A stretch of DNA of 64,000 bases, taken from contig CP137865.1 of NCBI GenBank assembly GCA_034406715.1, forward strand, positions 1,525,317 through 1,589,316. The letters are read 5' to 3'. Numbering within the stretch: position 1 is the stretch's first letter; each line of letters starts with the position of its first letter. Below, piece by piece: positions 47,513 to 58,175 of this stretch. The notes beneath the pieces were generated by a model. It ran no database searches. It had not been told where the DNA came from and worked only from the letters and a program-made list of their open reading frames with translations. The position numbers and the translations under genes were made by a program. Source of the DNA: Rhodotorula mucilaginosa. Its lineage: Eukaryota > Basidiomycota > Microbotryomycetes > Sporidiobolales > Sporidiobolaceae.

Positions 47513-50500
47513 ATGTTTGGCCAGCTCGGCAACAAGCTCTTGTGCGCCATCCCTCTCTCTCCTCCGAGACCTTGCGCCCCACTCACCTCTCGCACCTCTT
47601 CACCCTCGCAGCGGACCGGATCCGAAACTCGAGTTTACCAAGCCCGGGCACGGACTCGACTTGCTCGCGAGGAGTAGCGCAGTCAGTCCCCGTCATTCCC
47701 CCTCTCCGCTCCCGCTCATTCGACTGACTTTGGACCTCTTGCTCTTCGGGTACAAAAGACCATCCCCGAAGACAGTGCGTTTCGCCTGGCTTTGCGCTGC
47801 TGTGACTACTCGGACTGATATTCTCGACTGATCCGCAATTGCCCGTGCCGTGCGAACGCCAGGCCCGTATTGGAGACAGGTAACCTCTTCTTTCTCTCAA
47901 CAGTCTTTCTTCAAAACTAACCGCAAACGCCCGCCCGTAGTACCTCACCTTGTTCGACTCGCCGACGGACCTCGTCCTCCTCCTCCCGGCTTCGCAACTC
48001 GCGCACGCCCTCCGCTCCAACCCGCGAAACGTCGTCTCGCTCATCCGGTACTGCGTCCGCACCCTCGTCCGCCATGCGAGCGGAACACAACGCCGAAAGC
48101 CAGGGTGGGAGAAGGAGGTGATGAATGCCGTGAGGGTGTTGGCGAGGGTACTTCCGGTCGTGTTGGCGCCGAGGCAAAGTGCCGCCGCCGCCGGGGAGGA
48201 CGAGTTTGAACTGGCCGTGTTTTGGGCGCAGGAGAGTCGGGTCCGATTCGAGCCGGATGAGGAGGATCAAGCGGAAATGCAGGCGGAACCGAGCAGCGGG
48301 GAGAGGCCGGCGTCGGCGTCGGCGGAGGAGGGGCAGTTTGTCCTCGCGGACGAGGACGACGACGAGGATCAGGAGGAGGAGGGAGACGGAACCGACGCTC
48401 CTCGGCCGCAGGACAACTCGGCTCCGAACGCATCACCACCGCCACAACCACCACTCGCTGAACAACTCCTCGCGGCGTTGGTCGACTTGTTGTTTGTGCC
48501 GGGGTTGACATTGCCACGATCGTCGGTTGACGACAGCAGGAGTGCCGCCGTTGTTGTTTACACGATCTGGTGCGCGGTCTGACCTCGTTGACGGGTGAGC
48601 TCGGATCACTGGCTGACCCGCCCCCTCCGCAGGGAGTACGGGATCGCCTCGCCCGCGCCACCACAGCAGTCGTCACCCTCACAACCGCTCCCGATCCTCC
48701 TCGCCCGCCTCGAAATCCTCCGCCTCTTGTCCCTCCTCATCTCCCTCCCATCTCTACTCACTCCGCCCGGCTTGTTCCCGACGATCCCGAACCGGTGGAG
48801 AGACGCGCTCGTTTCCGGTCGGGTGGTCCACGGCGGCGACAAGAAAGTCGTCTTGTGCTTGCTGTGCTCGGTGTTGAATACCGCTCTCGCCGAGGGGGTC
48901 AGGATCGGAAATCAGCACCCGCACCCGCAGCCTCAGCCTCATGGCGCCGCGTCCGGAGGGTTCGAGGGGTTGAAGGAACGAGCGGCGAGGTTGGCGGCCG
49001 AGACGGCGAGGCGGACGACCCACGCGGCGACCGGAGCTGCTGCCTCTACCTTCTCTGGAGGCGCAAGTGCGGGCGGAGGGAACGGAGAACCGACCGACGA
49101 ACCCAGTGCGAGGCTCGCCCTCGTCGAAACGTGCTGGCAATTCCTCGACGTCGTCCTCGTCGAACATGCTGCCCCTTCTGCCCCTGCCTCGCCAACTATC
49201 GCCAACCAGTTTGCGTACTACTTTTCGAGGTTGCACCGACCGGGGGATTTCGACCTCCTTGCGAAGGGGATGGTGGGGTTCCTCGAAGCGGGGTTGTTGG
49301 CGAACCCGACCACGGCGGGAGCGGGTCTCGCAGCTTCTTCCTCTTCGCTCTTTGCGCCTCTCGCGGGGATGCTCTCCTCGGCGTCCGTCGCGTCTGGACC
49401 CACGACCGCCGCCACCGTCACTTCGCGCTGCACGACCGAAACCCTCGCCGTCCTCCTCCGCCTGATCGAAACGAACCGCAAGTTCGTCCAACACCACCTC
49501 GTTTCGGAGAACCCGGCTTTGCTCGTGCGGGCGTTGGTGGCGGTGGTGGCGAGTATGGTTGATTGTGCCCTGGAGGGGGAGGAGGCCAAGTTGGGGTTGG
49601 TCAGGTTGGCGAGTATCGTGATGCAGAGTTTGACGGCCCAGGTTGCGGGTGGCGGTCATGGTGTGGGCGGCAAGGAGGGGCTCGTGAGAGCGTTGAATGC
49701 GCCGTTGGAGCCGAGGGTGATCGGGTTGGCGCTGGCAGCGGTGGTGAAACGACAAGTTGCCGCGCAGGGGATCGAGACCGAGCCGGCGGATGCTGCGTAC
49801 GGAGGCGCGAGCTCGGATCAAAAAGCCGAAGCGAAGATCGTCACCTTTTCGGAATACCTCGTCGTGAGTCTCTTCAGTCGTCCATGCGTCGCCTTCCCGG
49901 GGCAGCCTGCTCACCTCGCAACCACCGCCACCGCAGATCTCGCTTCACGCGCTCGTCCTCCCTGCCGATCCCCCTTCTGCCTCTTACCGCGCCGCCCTCT
50001 CGACATTGTACCCTTCCCTCCTCCTCTCGGTGACCAACCTCTCCCCGCTCGTGCGCGAACTCGAGAACGAAGCGGCGACGCGGTTGGTGCGTGTGTGGTT
50101 GGCGTTTTCGGCGCCGAGTTGGGTCTTGATGGAGGAAGGGAACCCGCGCTTGGTGTTTTGTGAGTTTGGGTGTGGGGGCTCTTTCTTTGCTTCGACTCGG
50201 CCGCTCATGCTCTCGTCTCCGTCCGCCCAGACCTGCTCGAGGCGTTCAACAACATTGCGCAGTACAATCTCGATCGGGTGCGTCTCTCGCTCTTCCGTAC
50301 AAGCTGCCTCTACACACTTGCCTGACACATCCTCAATCGCGCAGAACCCGTACCTCTTCTACGCCCTTGCCGTCTCGCTACCTCGATTCGACCTCTTGGC
50401 CAATTTCACCCTCGCGCTCGGAATCGCCGAAGCTCGACGACTCCGCGCCGCTCGTCGGGAGCGACTTCGTCCGATCCGAGAAGGCGCTGAGGACGAGGCG

Positions 50501-51306
50501 TCGTCGTCGTCATCGGCCGCCCGTCGACCGAGCCATGACGGCCCGTCCGAAAAGGCGTTGGGCAAACGCCGCGCCAGCTCGGTCTCGCTCGGCGGGTTGA
50601 GCCTCAGCGACACTCACGCCGCCGATGCGACGGCGACGGCGACGGCGCCGCCTTTGAATCTGAGTCGATCCGAGTCGTCTGCGTCACTGGGTGGGGCTTC
50701 TTTGTCGGGAGAGGCGGTCGACGCGATGGGTGAGAATCGACCGTTTGTCGGCAGGAACGGCTTCACGCCGACCGAATCGTGGGTCGCGAGTTGGCGCGAA
50801 GGGTGAGTCTGGTTGTTTGAACGGGGTCAGCGAGCTCGAGAGGTGCGTGCACTCACACCTCGCCCGAAAACAGCCTCCCGCTCGACACGCTGCTCGTCCT
50901 CCTGTCCGAGATCCGACATCGCCTCGCCGAGCTCGATCCAAAGTTTCCCGCCTCGAATCCGTCGATCGATGTCATCTCGTCCCTGCGGAAAGTGCTCGCG
51001 TCCAAGGAGGTGCAGACGATCCTCCCGCCGAAACCCGACTCGTTCCCTCGCACGCGCAAATTCCTCGCTTCGCCCTCGTCGAACAGCTGGCTCGCCTCGG
51101 TCATCTACGCGCGCTTGTACCTCTCGCAGATCGACTACCTGCGCGATTCTTTGCCCGTGCAGCTGTTTGCGGTCGCGCACGCTCCGAAACACGCGCCGCG
51201 CCTCGGACAACTCGGCGCCGAGATGGAGCGGGTCAGCAGATCGGCGGTGCAGGTCGGTGGCAGGGTCGGAGGGGTCTTGAGCGGGGTGCTCGGTCGGTTC
51301 GCGTAG
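47513..51306 (+). CDS. HID1-domain protein (Golgi/dense-core vesicle trafficking)
   Basis: Predicted 1050-residue protein from ten exons: 47513-47541, 47612-47681, 47759-47774, 47863-47879, 47941-48569, 48633-49863, 49937-50159, 50231-50277, 50345-50802 and 50874-51306. The pattern follows animal HID1: PDPKLEFTKP at the start, PYWRQYLTLF, a run from AVRVLARVLPVVL to ALVDLLFVPG, the intron-split IWEYGIA, YLLEAFNNIAQYNLD and the C-terminal WVASWREGLPLDTLLVLL. HID1 proteins are peripheral Golgi proteins in the dymeclin/Ecm30 superfamily, with roles in secretory traffic. Two consecutive microexons (16 and 17 nt) are needed to join SSA to YLTLF in frame. An acidic Asp/Glu-rich loop and a His/Pro/Gln-rich loop are lineage insertions. 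Confidence 0.9.
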
Positions 51307-51855
51307 GGCTGATGTGGGTCTTCCTCGAGGTTCGTTCTGCCGGACTGTTTTCACCAGACCTTTGCTGAACAATCCCCTCCAGCTGATCACAGATACTCAT
51401 CTGGGTTGTGTAGCCCGCGCCGTGCAAGTTGCCTTTCGTTCCCACACCGGTCCTTTGTTTCGGAATTCTCGCTCGTGAATCCTCCGATTCGACATACGGT
51501 CGCGCTTTCGGTGACTAGCTGCGGTCTTCCCGACGCTCATCACGACCATCGCGCCACAAAGACTGACCTAGACTTCAGTCATGGACACGCACGGCGTTGT
51601 ACAATCCGCCCCGGGCTGCTGAACCGGATCCTCCTCGTTGGTGGCGTTTCCCCCGAGGCTGCCTCCGCTGGCGCACACGGACCCGGACCGCTTAAACTGG
51701 CACATTGGTGTGCTGTAGGCGCTGTGATAGCCCGCTTCTGATTCGCTTTTCGGATTGTCCGCGGACCTGACCTCGAAGCGGACCCTGCTCGAGCTACTCT
51801 GCAGCTATTAGGGCCTGCGGATCTCTTTGTCCTCCTCTTTTTCCCTCACCACCAG
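51307..51855. other. intergenic region upstream of the unknown family
   Basis: About 550 bp with no recognised gene. Its distal part holds the TCCGCGGA element of copy P1. Confidence 0.5.
51755..51765. promoter_or_regulatory. TTGTCCGCGGA palindromic element upstream of P1
   Basis: The 11-mer contains the 8-bp perfect palindrome TCCGCGGA and lies about 90 bp before the P1 start codon. The identical 11-mer occurs at a similar distance before P2 and P3, followed in each case by a CTCGAGC-like or CTGCTCGAGC segment. Abutting CCG/CGG half-sites are a typical target type of fungal Zn2Cys6 regulators. Regulation is inferred only. Confidence 0.55.
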
Positions 51856-52914
51856 ATGATGGCACAACCGGCTACGCCCGCGATTGCGCAGACAGACAAC
51901 CCGTTCTACCGCGCTAGAGAACAAGAGATGCTCCGGCAGGTGAGAAGCGGTCGTGGTCACGGCGGCTTCGTGGAGTTCTTTTGCAGATCCAAGCGCCGAG
52001 TCTCACGCACCCCTTGGCCCCCAGATCCGCGTGTTTGGCGCTGCAGATGTAGGAAAGTTCATTGAAACAGCGGTGCTACATGTCGTCAAGGACATCTACC
52101 ATCCGACACTCCTTAGTGCCTACGAGGCCGAGCACGAACGCATTGACGAGTACAGCTTGTCTCGGGGCGAGCCGTGGGTTTTCCAGATCGTGCTTCGCAA
52201 GATCCCCGGTAAGTGCTAATCCATTTACATGGGGTCATCAAGGTCGTTTGTAGAGCTAAGGCTCGGATGATACGCAGACTCTGCCGGAGTACTCCGAGAG
52301 CAGCCAGTTCTTCTTTTGCCCGCACAATCTGTCATGACACGCCGTGTGAAGACGCACTTGCCTAACGAAAGGCCTGCTGCTCACAACCCTGGAAAGGAGA
52401 CGGCCACCGTCGAGTTTCCGAGCGGTGTGTTCCTGCAAAGGACCGACGCACCTTCAGCTGGCCTGGTGGCACCTACGCCCGTGCCCAGCATTCTCTGGAT
52501 GGCTCTCGACAGGACACAGCCCAACAATCCCTACGCACCCCAAGGTCGAAATGTAACGTGGGCGCACATCCGCGAATGGCAGACCGACGCAGTCCGAGCC
52601 GCAGCGGACTCGCATCAAAACAAGTGGACTTTCAGCTGGCCCATCCAGCCGTGGTGAGCTCTTTTTGCTGAGCACAAGTGCAGAAGATCGCAGTACTCAT
52701 GTACGCAACTCTCCAGTGGGCGATTCTGTGGCCAAGGTATACTGTACGAATGCGACAAATGGAGGATCCGCTCGAGTTCGCAACTCATTATTGGCCACCA
52801 CCGGCGGTCATCCACTGGCACTTCACGGCCTCTGTCCCAAGCCCGGACAGGCCCTCCCTTGACTTGATTCTTGAGTTTGCATTGCCTGCGCCCCCTTTGC
52901 CTCGAGCAGGCTGA
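51856..52914 (+). CDS. unknown tandem-family protein, copy P1
   Basis: Predicted 273-residue protein from exons 51856-51939, 52025-52208, 52278-52653 and 52737-52914. The total is a multiple of three and the exon phases match copies P2 and P3. I recognise no domain. Visible conserved blocks are IRVFGAADVGKFIETAVL...IYHP in exon 2, DSAGVL...LLLPAQS at the start of exon 3, VPSILWMALD, EWQTDAV, and in exon 4 RQMEDPLEFATHYWPPPAVIHW...LDLILEFALP. There is no signal peptide or membrane segment. The last intron uses a weak CAAG acceptor at 52736, which is the only AG that keeps the family frame. The protein is probably cytosolic or nuclear with unknown function, in a family expanded near this telomere. 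Confidence 0.6.
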
Positions 52915-53460
52915 AGTTCCCGAGTTCGGACCATTGTTGCGCGGGCCAAACAGCCGTCACAGTTTCTTGCAAAGCTACTTGATGTCGAAACCTTTCTGTT
53001 CAATGGTTGGGTATAGCGGGTCTTGATAGTCAGACAGAAAAGTACGCTCATAAGCTCGCAGCTGCAAAGTCCCGCCTGATTTCAGCCGGCTTGCTGCCAC
53101 AGGCGCTGCAGAGAATGCCAGCTCATCTTTGCTAGCATCTCGTTCATGCTTCGTGCAAACGTTCAAACTCCGGGCGTGGAGTCTTCTTGATCCAGCAATC
53201 CTTTCCGCCGCCGATCAAATGTCGAGTTTCGCAAGCACGGAGATCGGGCTTCCTCGCGCGGACTGGCACCGCCCTCCTTCTGCGGGTTAGACAAAGCGAG
53301 CGAGTCGTGCGAATGCGCATAGTAGAGCCCATGGCTTGCGGGCCAAGATGCCCAGGCGTTTGTCCCGGCTTGTCCGCGGACTGCAGACCTCGAGCGTGCT
53401 ACGCTGCGAATCCGCCGCTCTGCTTCTCTTCTCCGCACCGCTCCTAGCCGCCCCGGCAAC
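52915..53460. other. spacer between P1 and P2
   Basis: No gene was recognised. The distal part carries the P2 promoter element. Confidence 0.5.
53370..53380. promoter_or_regulatory. TTGTCCGCGGA palindromic element upstream of P2
   Basis: The same 11-mer as before P1 and P3 lies about 80 bp before the P2 start. It is preceded by GGC and followed by CTGCAGACCTCGAGC, which closely matches the P3 context. See the P1 element for interpretation. Confidence 0.55.
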
Positions 53461-54439
53461 ATGAACTACGGAAATCTTGGCACCAGTAACCAGTGGCAAG
53501 TCGCACACGGCGCGCTGCCCCTGCAGGTAAGTCGAGGACCGTGCACTTGGAACCAAAGCCAACTCTCGATCTTTAACACAGGGCTTCCCGCCCACAGATT
53601 GCGGCTTTTGGCCTTGACAACACCAAGATCCTCCTCGCACAGGTCCTGCCGTTACTCGTTGACCAGATCTATCTCGAACACATCATCAAACCCGAGTGGC
53701 AGCATGACTGGGCGACGATCCTAGCGGATCACGGGATTCACGCGATAACATGTCCAATCCCTGGTGCGCACAGCTCTTTCGGTATGAGCTAGTCATGCAA
53801 GCTGTGCTGAGCTTGTATGCTGCAGACATAAATGGACAGCTCCCAACGGTGATCACGCTTCCGGCGTTCTCTATCGACGTGGTTTATCTCAAGACCCGCT
53901 CAAGATCCGTTCATGCTGGACGTCAGTCAGCTAGTACTGCCTGCGTTCTAGACGCGGGTCCTGTGCCTCCGGTCCCTCTTCAGGTCCAGGGTCAGGCGCT
54001 GGTACCCAGTATCCTCCCAATAGCTCGTATTTCGTGGACCTTGCCCCGGACAGCTACAAGGAGTCGCGCACAATTCCGCCCAGAGCCAGAAGCTATCTCC
54101 ATCGAACTTGTCCGCAGATGGCAGACTTGGGCAGTTGATCCGCATGGAAATGGCACATGCTGCACGACTTTTAATTTCACTATTCCCTGTAGGTTTTCAG
54201 CTGCTGTTGATTGCACAGTTGGACTTCTTACTCACCCGAGACATCCTACAGGGACCTTGCACCCCCACCATCTATACTGCCACATTTCCCTGCGACAGGT
54301 CGAAGATCCGGACGAGCAGGCGCGCAGCTGGCCTCCCTCCCCAAAAATCCACTGGGAGTTACGAGCTATGTTTAACGGTGTAGTAGAGCCTGTCCTGGAT
54401 GTGCTGCTCCGATTCGAGCCCCGGGTGCGGCGTCAATGA
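53461..54439 (+). CDS. unknown tandem-family protein, copy P2
   Basis: Predicted 260-residue protein from exons 53461-53526, 53598-53763, 53826-54188 and 54252-54439, all in phase. It is clearly related to P1 and P3: IAAFGLDNTKILLAQVLPLL, DINGQL...ITLPAFS, VPSILP, RRWQTWAV, and the C-terminal RQVEDPDEQARSWPP with KIHWELRA and VLDVLLRFEP. The final intron is 63 nt, a multiple of three, so its retention would not break the frame. The start codon sits in a CTCCTAGCC-type leader shared with P3. No known family was recognised, and no signal peptide or transmembrane helix is apparent. Confidence 0.6.
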
Positions 54440-54867
54440 GCAGCAACTTGGGAGTCTTTAGCTGTTTCCCCCGTCCAGACTCTTTCCCAACCCTGTACAC
54501 CGCCTCATTTCTGCAGTTTCCATCTAGGCAGCAAGTGGAGCAATGTAGAATTTTTTTTTGAGCAATTCTCCTGCAAAGCAGCCGCCGGAAGTGCCTGGCC
54601 GAGTTGATATTCGAGGCGCGTCGTTGTTCCTCGCGCGGGGACGCGCTGAATCGTACTTCTGCCGGTGGTCAGCCAAAGTCTCGGCACCGTGTGAAGCATT
54701 CTATAGCCGGAGTTCTTCCTTAACTCGTGACGCTTGACAATGAGGCTGTCGCGAGAACCTTCGGCTTGTCCGCGGAGTGCAGCGCTCGAGCCTCCTGCAG
54801 CTACCCCGCAGTGAACCCCGCCACTCTGCTTCCCCTCTTCTACGCCACTCCTAGCCACCATTGCAGC
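54440..54867. other. spacer between P2 and P3
   Basis: No gene was recognised. It includes a T-rich run near 54550 on the minus-sense side and the P3 promoter element. Confidence 0.5.
54766..54776. promoter_or_regulatory. TTGTCCGCGGA palindromic element upstream of P3
   Basis: Third copy of the 11-mer, about 92 bp before the ATG at 54868 that corresponds to the P2 start. The element and leader are preserved although the gene body carries a nonsense change. Confidence 0.55.
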
Positions 54868-55881
54868 ATGAATCAGTCAGCTCCAGCGCTTTTCGGACAA
54901 TGACTCACCCGTCTTATGAGCAGCGGTGGGCATGGACCAGAATGCTCACTCAGGTGCGGGCTCTCCGCGACAATCTCACATCCGACAGATCATTACTGAC
55001 TCTTTCTGATGAGCAGATTGGCAGCTTTGGGCCCAACAATACGCGGATGCTCGTTGCGGATGCATTGAAGGCACTTGTGCACACGATTTACCATCCAGAC
55101 CTGATCAAGAAGGAGTGGCTTGACTGGCATCATGTCCTGGCGGCGCAGCGAATTGCACCGTCATTCCAGGCTGTCCCTAGCAGGTCACCACTTGCTTATG
55201 TGTGCTTAAAGTGTACTGACCTTCATTTGTGTAGATGCAGATGGAAAGCTCGAATCGCTCGCCGTCATCAGCCTGCCGGCTTCTTCTCTCACAACATACC
55301 TTCTCGAGACATGTTTGCCTCTCAATGAACACACCCCAATTCCTACGGTTTCGGTAAATTTACCCCATGGCGCACCGCGCCTTTGTGCCTCGGCCCAGGC
55401 ACCGGTGCCTAGTATTCTCCCGATGACGGATAATCCGTTGCCGCTGGAATACCACTGCACGCAAGGAACCGCTGGGGGCAGCTGGCAGTACCAGCCTCAA
55501 GGTCGGCGCTCTTCAGTTTGGTTTTACCGCTGCTGGTAGACCCCGGCGGTTAGAGGCCACTCGGGCGAGGACTCAAACACGGACAGCGCCTGCTGCCTTT
55601 CTTTCGCCTTTGATTCTACCTGTGAGTTTCCAGTATGCAGGCTGCTTGTTGCTGCATGCCCAGGCTCATGAGCGGGAACATTTGCAGGGAGTGTTTCTCC
55701 GCTCTTCGCCTCCCATCATTACCGTGTGTTCATGCGCCAACTCAAAAATCCGCACAAGTTGGCGCACATCTGGCCTCCGCGCCCGGCAGTCCACTGGGAA
55801 TTCCAAGCTTGGCATCACGGTGTACAAGAGCCGTTCTTGGAGCTTATCCTCCAATTTGTACTGCCCGGCCAGCATCACTAG
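54868..55881 (+). pseudogene. unknown tandem-family member P3, likely inactivated
   Basis: The exon layout parallels P1 and P2: about 54900-54953, 55017-55179, 55235-55621 and 55688-55881, which would encode about 265 residues. Family blocks are clear: IGSFGPNNTRMLVADALKAL, DADGKL...ISLPASS, VPSILP, and RQLKNPHKLAHIWPP with AVHWEFQA and LELILQFVLP. Three lesions are visible. First, the ATG at 54868, aligned with the P2 start by its leader, runs into a stop after 11 codons, so only a later ATG at 54900 reaches the family frame. Second, the exon 2 donor is GC instead of GT. Third, the conserved WQT of P1 and P2 reads Trp-TAG-Thr at 55537-55539, a single CAG-to-TAG change. The frame beyond the stop is intact to 55881, suggesting recent loss or stop readthrough. 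Confidence 0.65.
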
Positions 55882-56160
55882 GTCGGCGAGGACTTGTCAA
55901 AATTGTTTCTTGGGTACGATTGGGACGAGCGCACGCCTGACTGCAATGGACCTTTGATCAGAATTAGTTCTTCCCTTGCGAGAGTCACTCGCAGCTATAG
56001 GATTACGGTGGCAAAGTTTGTCCCGCCGTGAAGCGCTCCGAAAGTAACACCAAGCCTGAGAAGGCTCCCTGGAAGACGGCCGTCTCTCGCCTCGGAGGAG
56101 CCTTTACAGAAGAAAAGAGTCGCAACAATCCATTGCGCCATCGATCCCGCCTCCCGGGGA

Positions 56161-57378
56161 TTACAACCCCGTGTACCCCGTCATCGCCGTCCCTTCCCGC
56201 TCGCCCCGAATCGCTCCCATCCTTGCCGCGTCCATGCACCCGCCCGGATCTCGCATCCACCACTCTTCCGTCTCGCGGTGCTGCTCCGCCAGCGGGTCGA
56301 GGTCCTTCAATCGCGTAAAGGCGAGGGAGAAGAACGGACGGAGTTCAGCGATCTCCATGGTTGAGATGTTGGGCATCTGCGTGTGTGTGTGTGCGGCGGT
56401 TTCGGGTCAGCTCATGCGGGTGGGGCGACACAAGGAGAGGGATTCGTGGGCTACGCACGCCGAGGTGGACGGGGTTGATCGCGCCGAGACCTTCGCGGAC
56501 TTTGGCCTGCCGCGCTTCGCGGATGTCTTTGAGCAAGAGTCTTATCCGATCGGGCGAGGCCAAGTCGTCCGAGGCGCTGCCGGGCACGTGTTCTTAGTGT
56601 CAGCTGGGTGCGTTCGGTTGCAGGAGAAAAGCGGCTTGTTGTAAAGACGCTCACGTTTCGAGGAGGACTTTGGAGACTTCGAGGTAATCCCGCGGCAAGT
56701 CGCTGAACTCGGCCTGCTCTCGTTCGGCCTTGAGCGTGTCTTCCAGGTAGGCTGTTTCGGGAGCGTTTCGGCGTTAGTCCGGGACACTGGGGGTTGGTGT
56801 AGTTCTCGGGAGCGCTGGCGGGGAGAGCGTTCGCTTCGAGTGGCAATCTCGTTCAAAATCGTCGATCCTGCCTAGATCGCAGACTTCCCACTCGCAATCC
56901 TGGTCCACGAGAACGAGAGCTTGAGACTCACGGACACTCATCCACTGCGGTGCGACCACGCGGCATTTCCGCTTCTTTTTGAGGTGGACGGCGAGCCAGA
57001 GCGGGACCCAGGCTTTTTGAGGCGGGACGAGCGGTCCGTAGGTCAGGTGTCGCTGCGGGAGTGCGGGTGTGAGTGAACGACGCAGGCTTCGACTATGAGG
57101 CGCAGCTCCTGGTACGGATGCAAGCGAGGAGAGCCATGTCCCCATTGAGCAGATCGACAGGAACTCACCCCGTCGAGCCCCTCGATGACGGGCATGCGGA
57201 CGCTCGGTACGATCTCGACGTAGCCCTCCTTGCCCTTGCCCTTGACGTTGTTGCCGCGCTGGGCCTGGTGCGCGAGGTCTCGCTCGACTTGGCTCCATCC
57301 CGCCGAGGCGCCGTCGAGGCACGCAAACTCGACGTCTTGCGGGAGCGGACCGCGCCGACGCGTGTGGTGCACCGACAT
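56161..57378 (-). CDS. PSF2: GINS complex subunit PSF2
   Basis: Predicted 253-residue protein from minus-strand exons 57378-57169, 57052-56932, 56751-56655, 56576-56459 and 56376-56161. Characteristic stretches are PLWLAVHLKKKRKCRVVAPQWM, YLEDTLKAERE, FSDLPRDYLEVSKVLLE, RIRLLLKDIREARQAKVREG and ISTMEIAELRPFFSLAF. PSF2 is one of four GINS proteins that join MCM2-7 and Cdc45 in the replicative CMG helicase. The N-terminus (from MSVHHTRRRG) includes a Lys/Gly-rich loop longer than in yeast. An in-frame ATG at 57639 would add a Ser/Arg-rich extension; the shorter start is preferred because PSF2 normally begins close to the first helix. Confidence 0.88.
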
Positions 57379-57950
57379 GCCGCTGTTCTGCTTGATCAAG
57401 CGGTCCGGAGCGGGGTTCGTGTAGGCAGGACGCGTTCTCGTTTGGGCTGATGGCGATGAGAAAGACCGGCGACTTTGCAACGGGGACTCGCTCGAGCTGG
57501 AGGAGTCGGGCGCTGCTTCGGACCAGCTGAGCCTTGTGCTTGTAAGCTGCTTTACAGCAAGAGCGTTGTGTCGAGTGAGCGGCACAGGTCGAGTCGTGTT
57601 TGCGAGGCGTCGCGGCGCGTCATCTCTTTGCCTTTCCACCTCACACCGCTCGGCTATGATTCAAGCTAGATGCACGGAAGTATGGACTAGATGCTCTCAT
57701 CCGTGCCAACTGGATGTCGCCGTGTCCGCCCGCCCCGCTGCCTCGACTGGTCCTCGCTCTTTCGCTTCTCGCCAGGCCCCGCCAACACGACAACAACCAC
57801 GAGGGCGCGACCGGCGGCATAGACACCCATACGCTCATACTTAGACGAAGCGCTTTACTTCAGGACGCACCGACTATAGCTTGTCGGTACTCGGCCGATC
57901 TCGCCTGGTCTCGCGTCCTAAATGGCAGGTTCCTCTTTCGCCAGCTTACC
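57379..57950. other. intergenic region upstream of PSF2
   Basis: It contains the PSF2 promoter and possibly a 5' UTR. No additional gene is well supported. Confidence 0.45.
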
Positions 57951-58175
57951 ATGGCCAGTCTCAACCCGGGTCAGATCAAATCTCAACAGATCCCTCTTCC
58001 GGCCGATACCCTCGTCGACAGCACGAACCCTTGTCCGAAATATCAACACGGCTTCGACGCGTCCAACCTGCTAAAAGGCGACCGCGCTGGCAAAGAGCTG
58101 TCGCACCTCTGCTTCCTGTCCGGAGGCAACCCGCTCTTACTCGACGACTCGGTCAGATGCACTTGCTGCGGATGA
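57951..58175 (+). CDS. possible short hypothetical protein (74 aa)
   Basis: An ATG-initiated open frame gives a 74-residue protein starting MASLNPGQIKSQQIPLP and ending with a Cys pair (RCTCCG). It contains no recognisable domain, signal peptide or membrane segment. It could be the first exon of a longer spliced gene whose remaining exons I could not place in the following 600 bp, or a chance frame. Confidence 0.25.
   Translation: MASLNPGQIKSQQIPLPADTLVDSTNPCPKYQHGFDASNLLKGDRAGKELSHLCFLSGGNPLLLDDSVRCTCCG

Noticed and set aside
54189-54218. Possible 30-nt intron in P2
   Set aside because: Too short for spliceosomal removal; the 63-nt intron ending at 54251 restores the family pattern instead.
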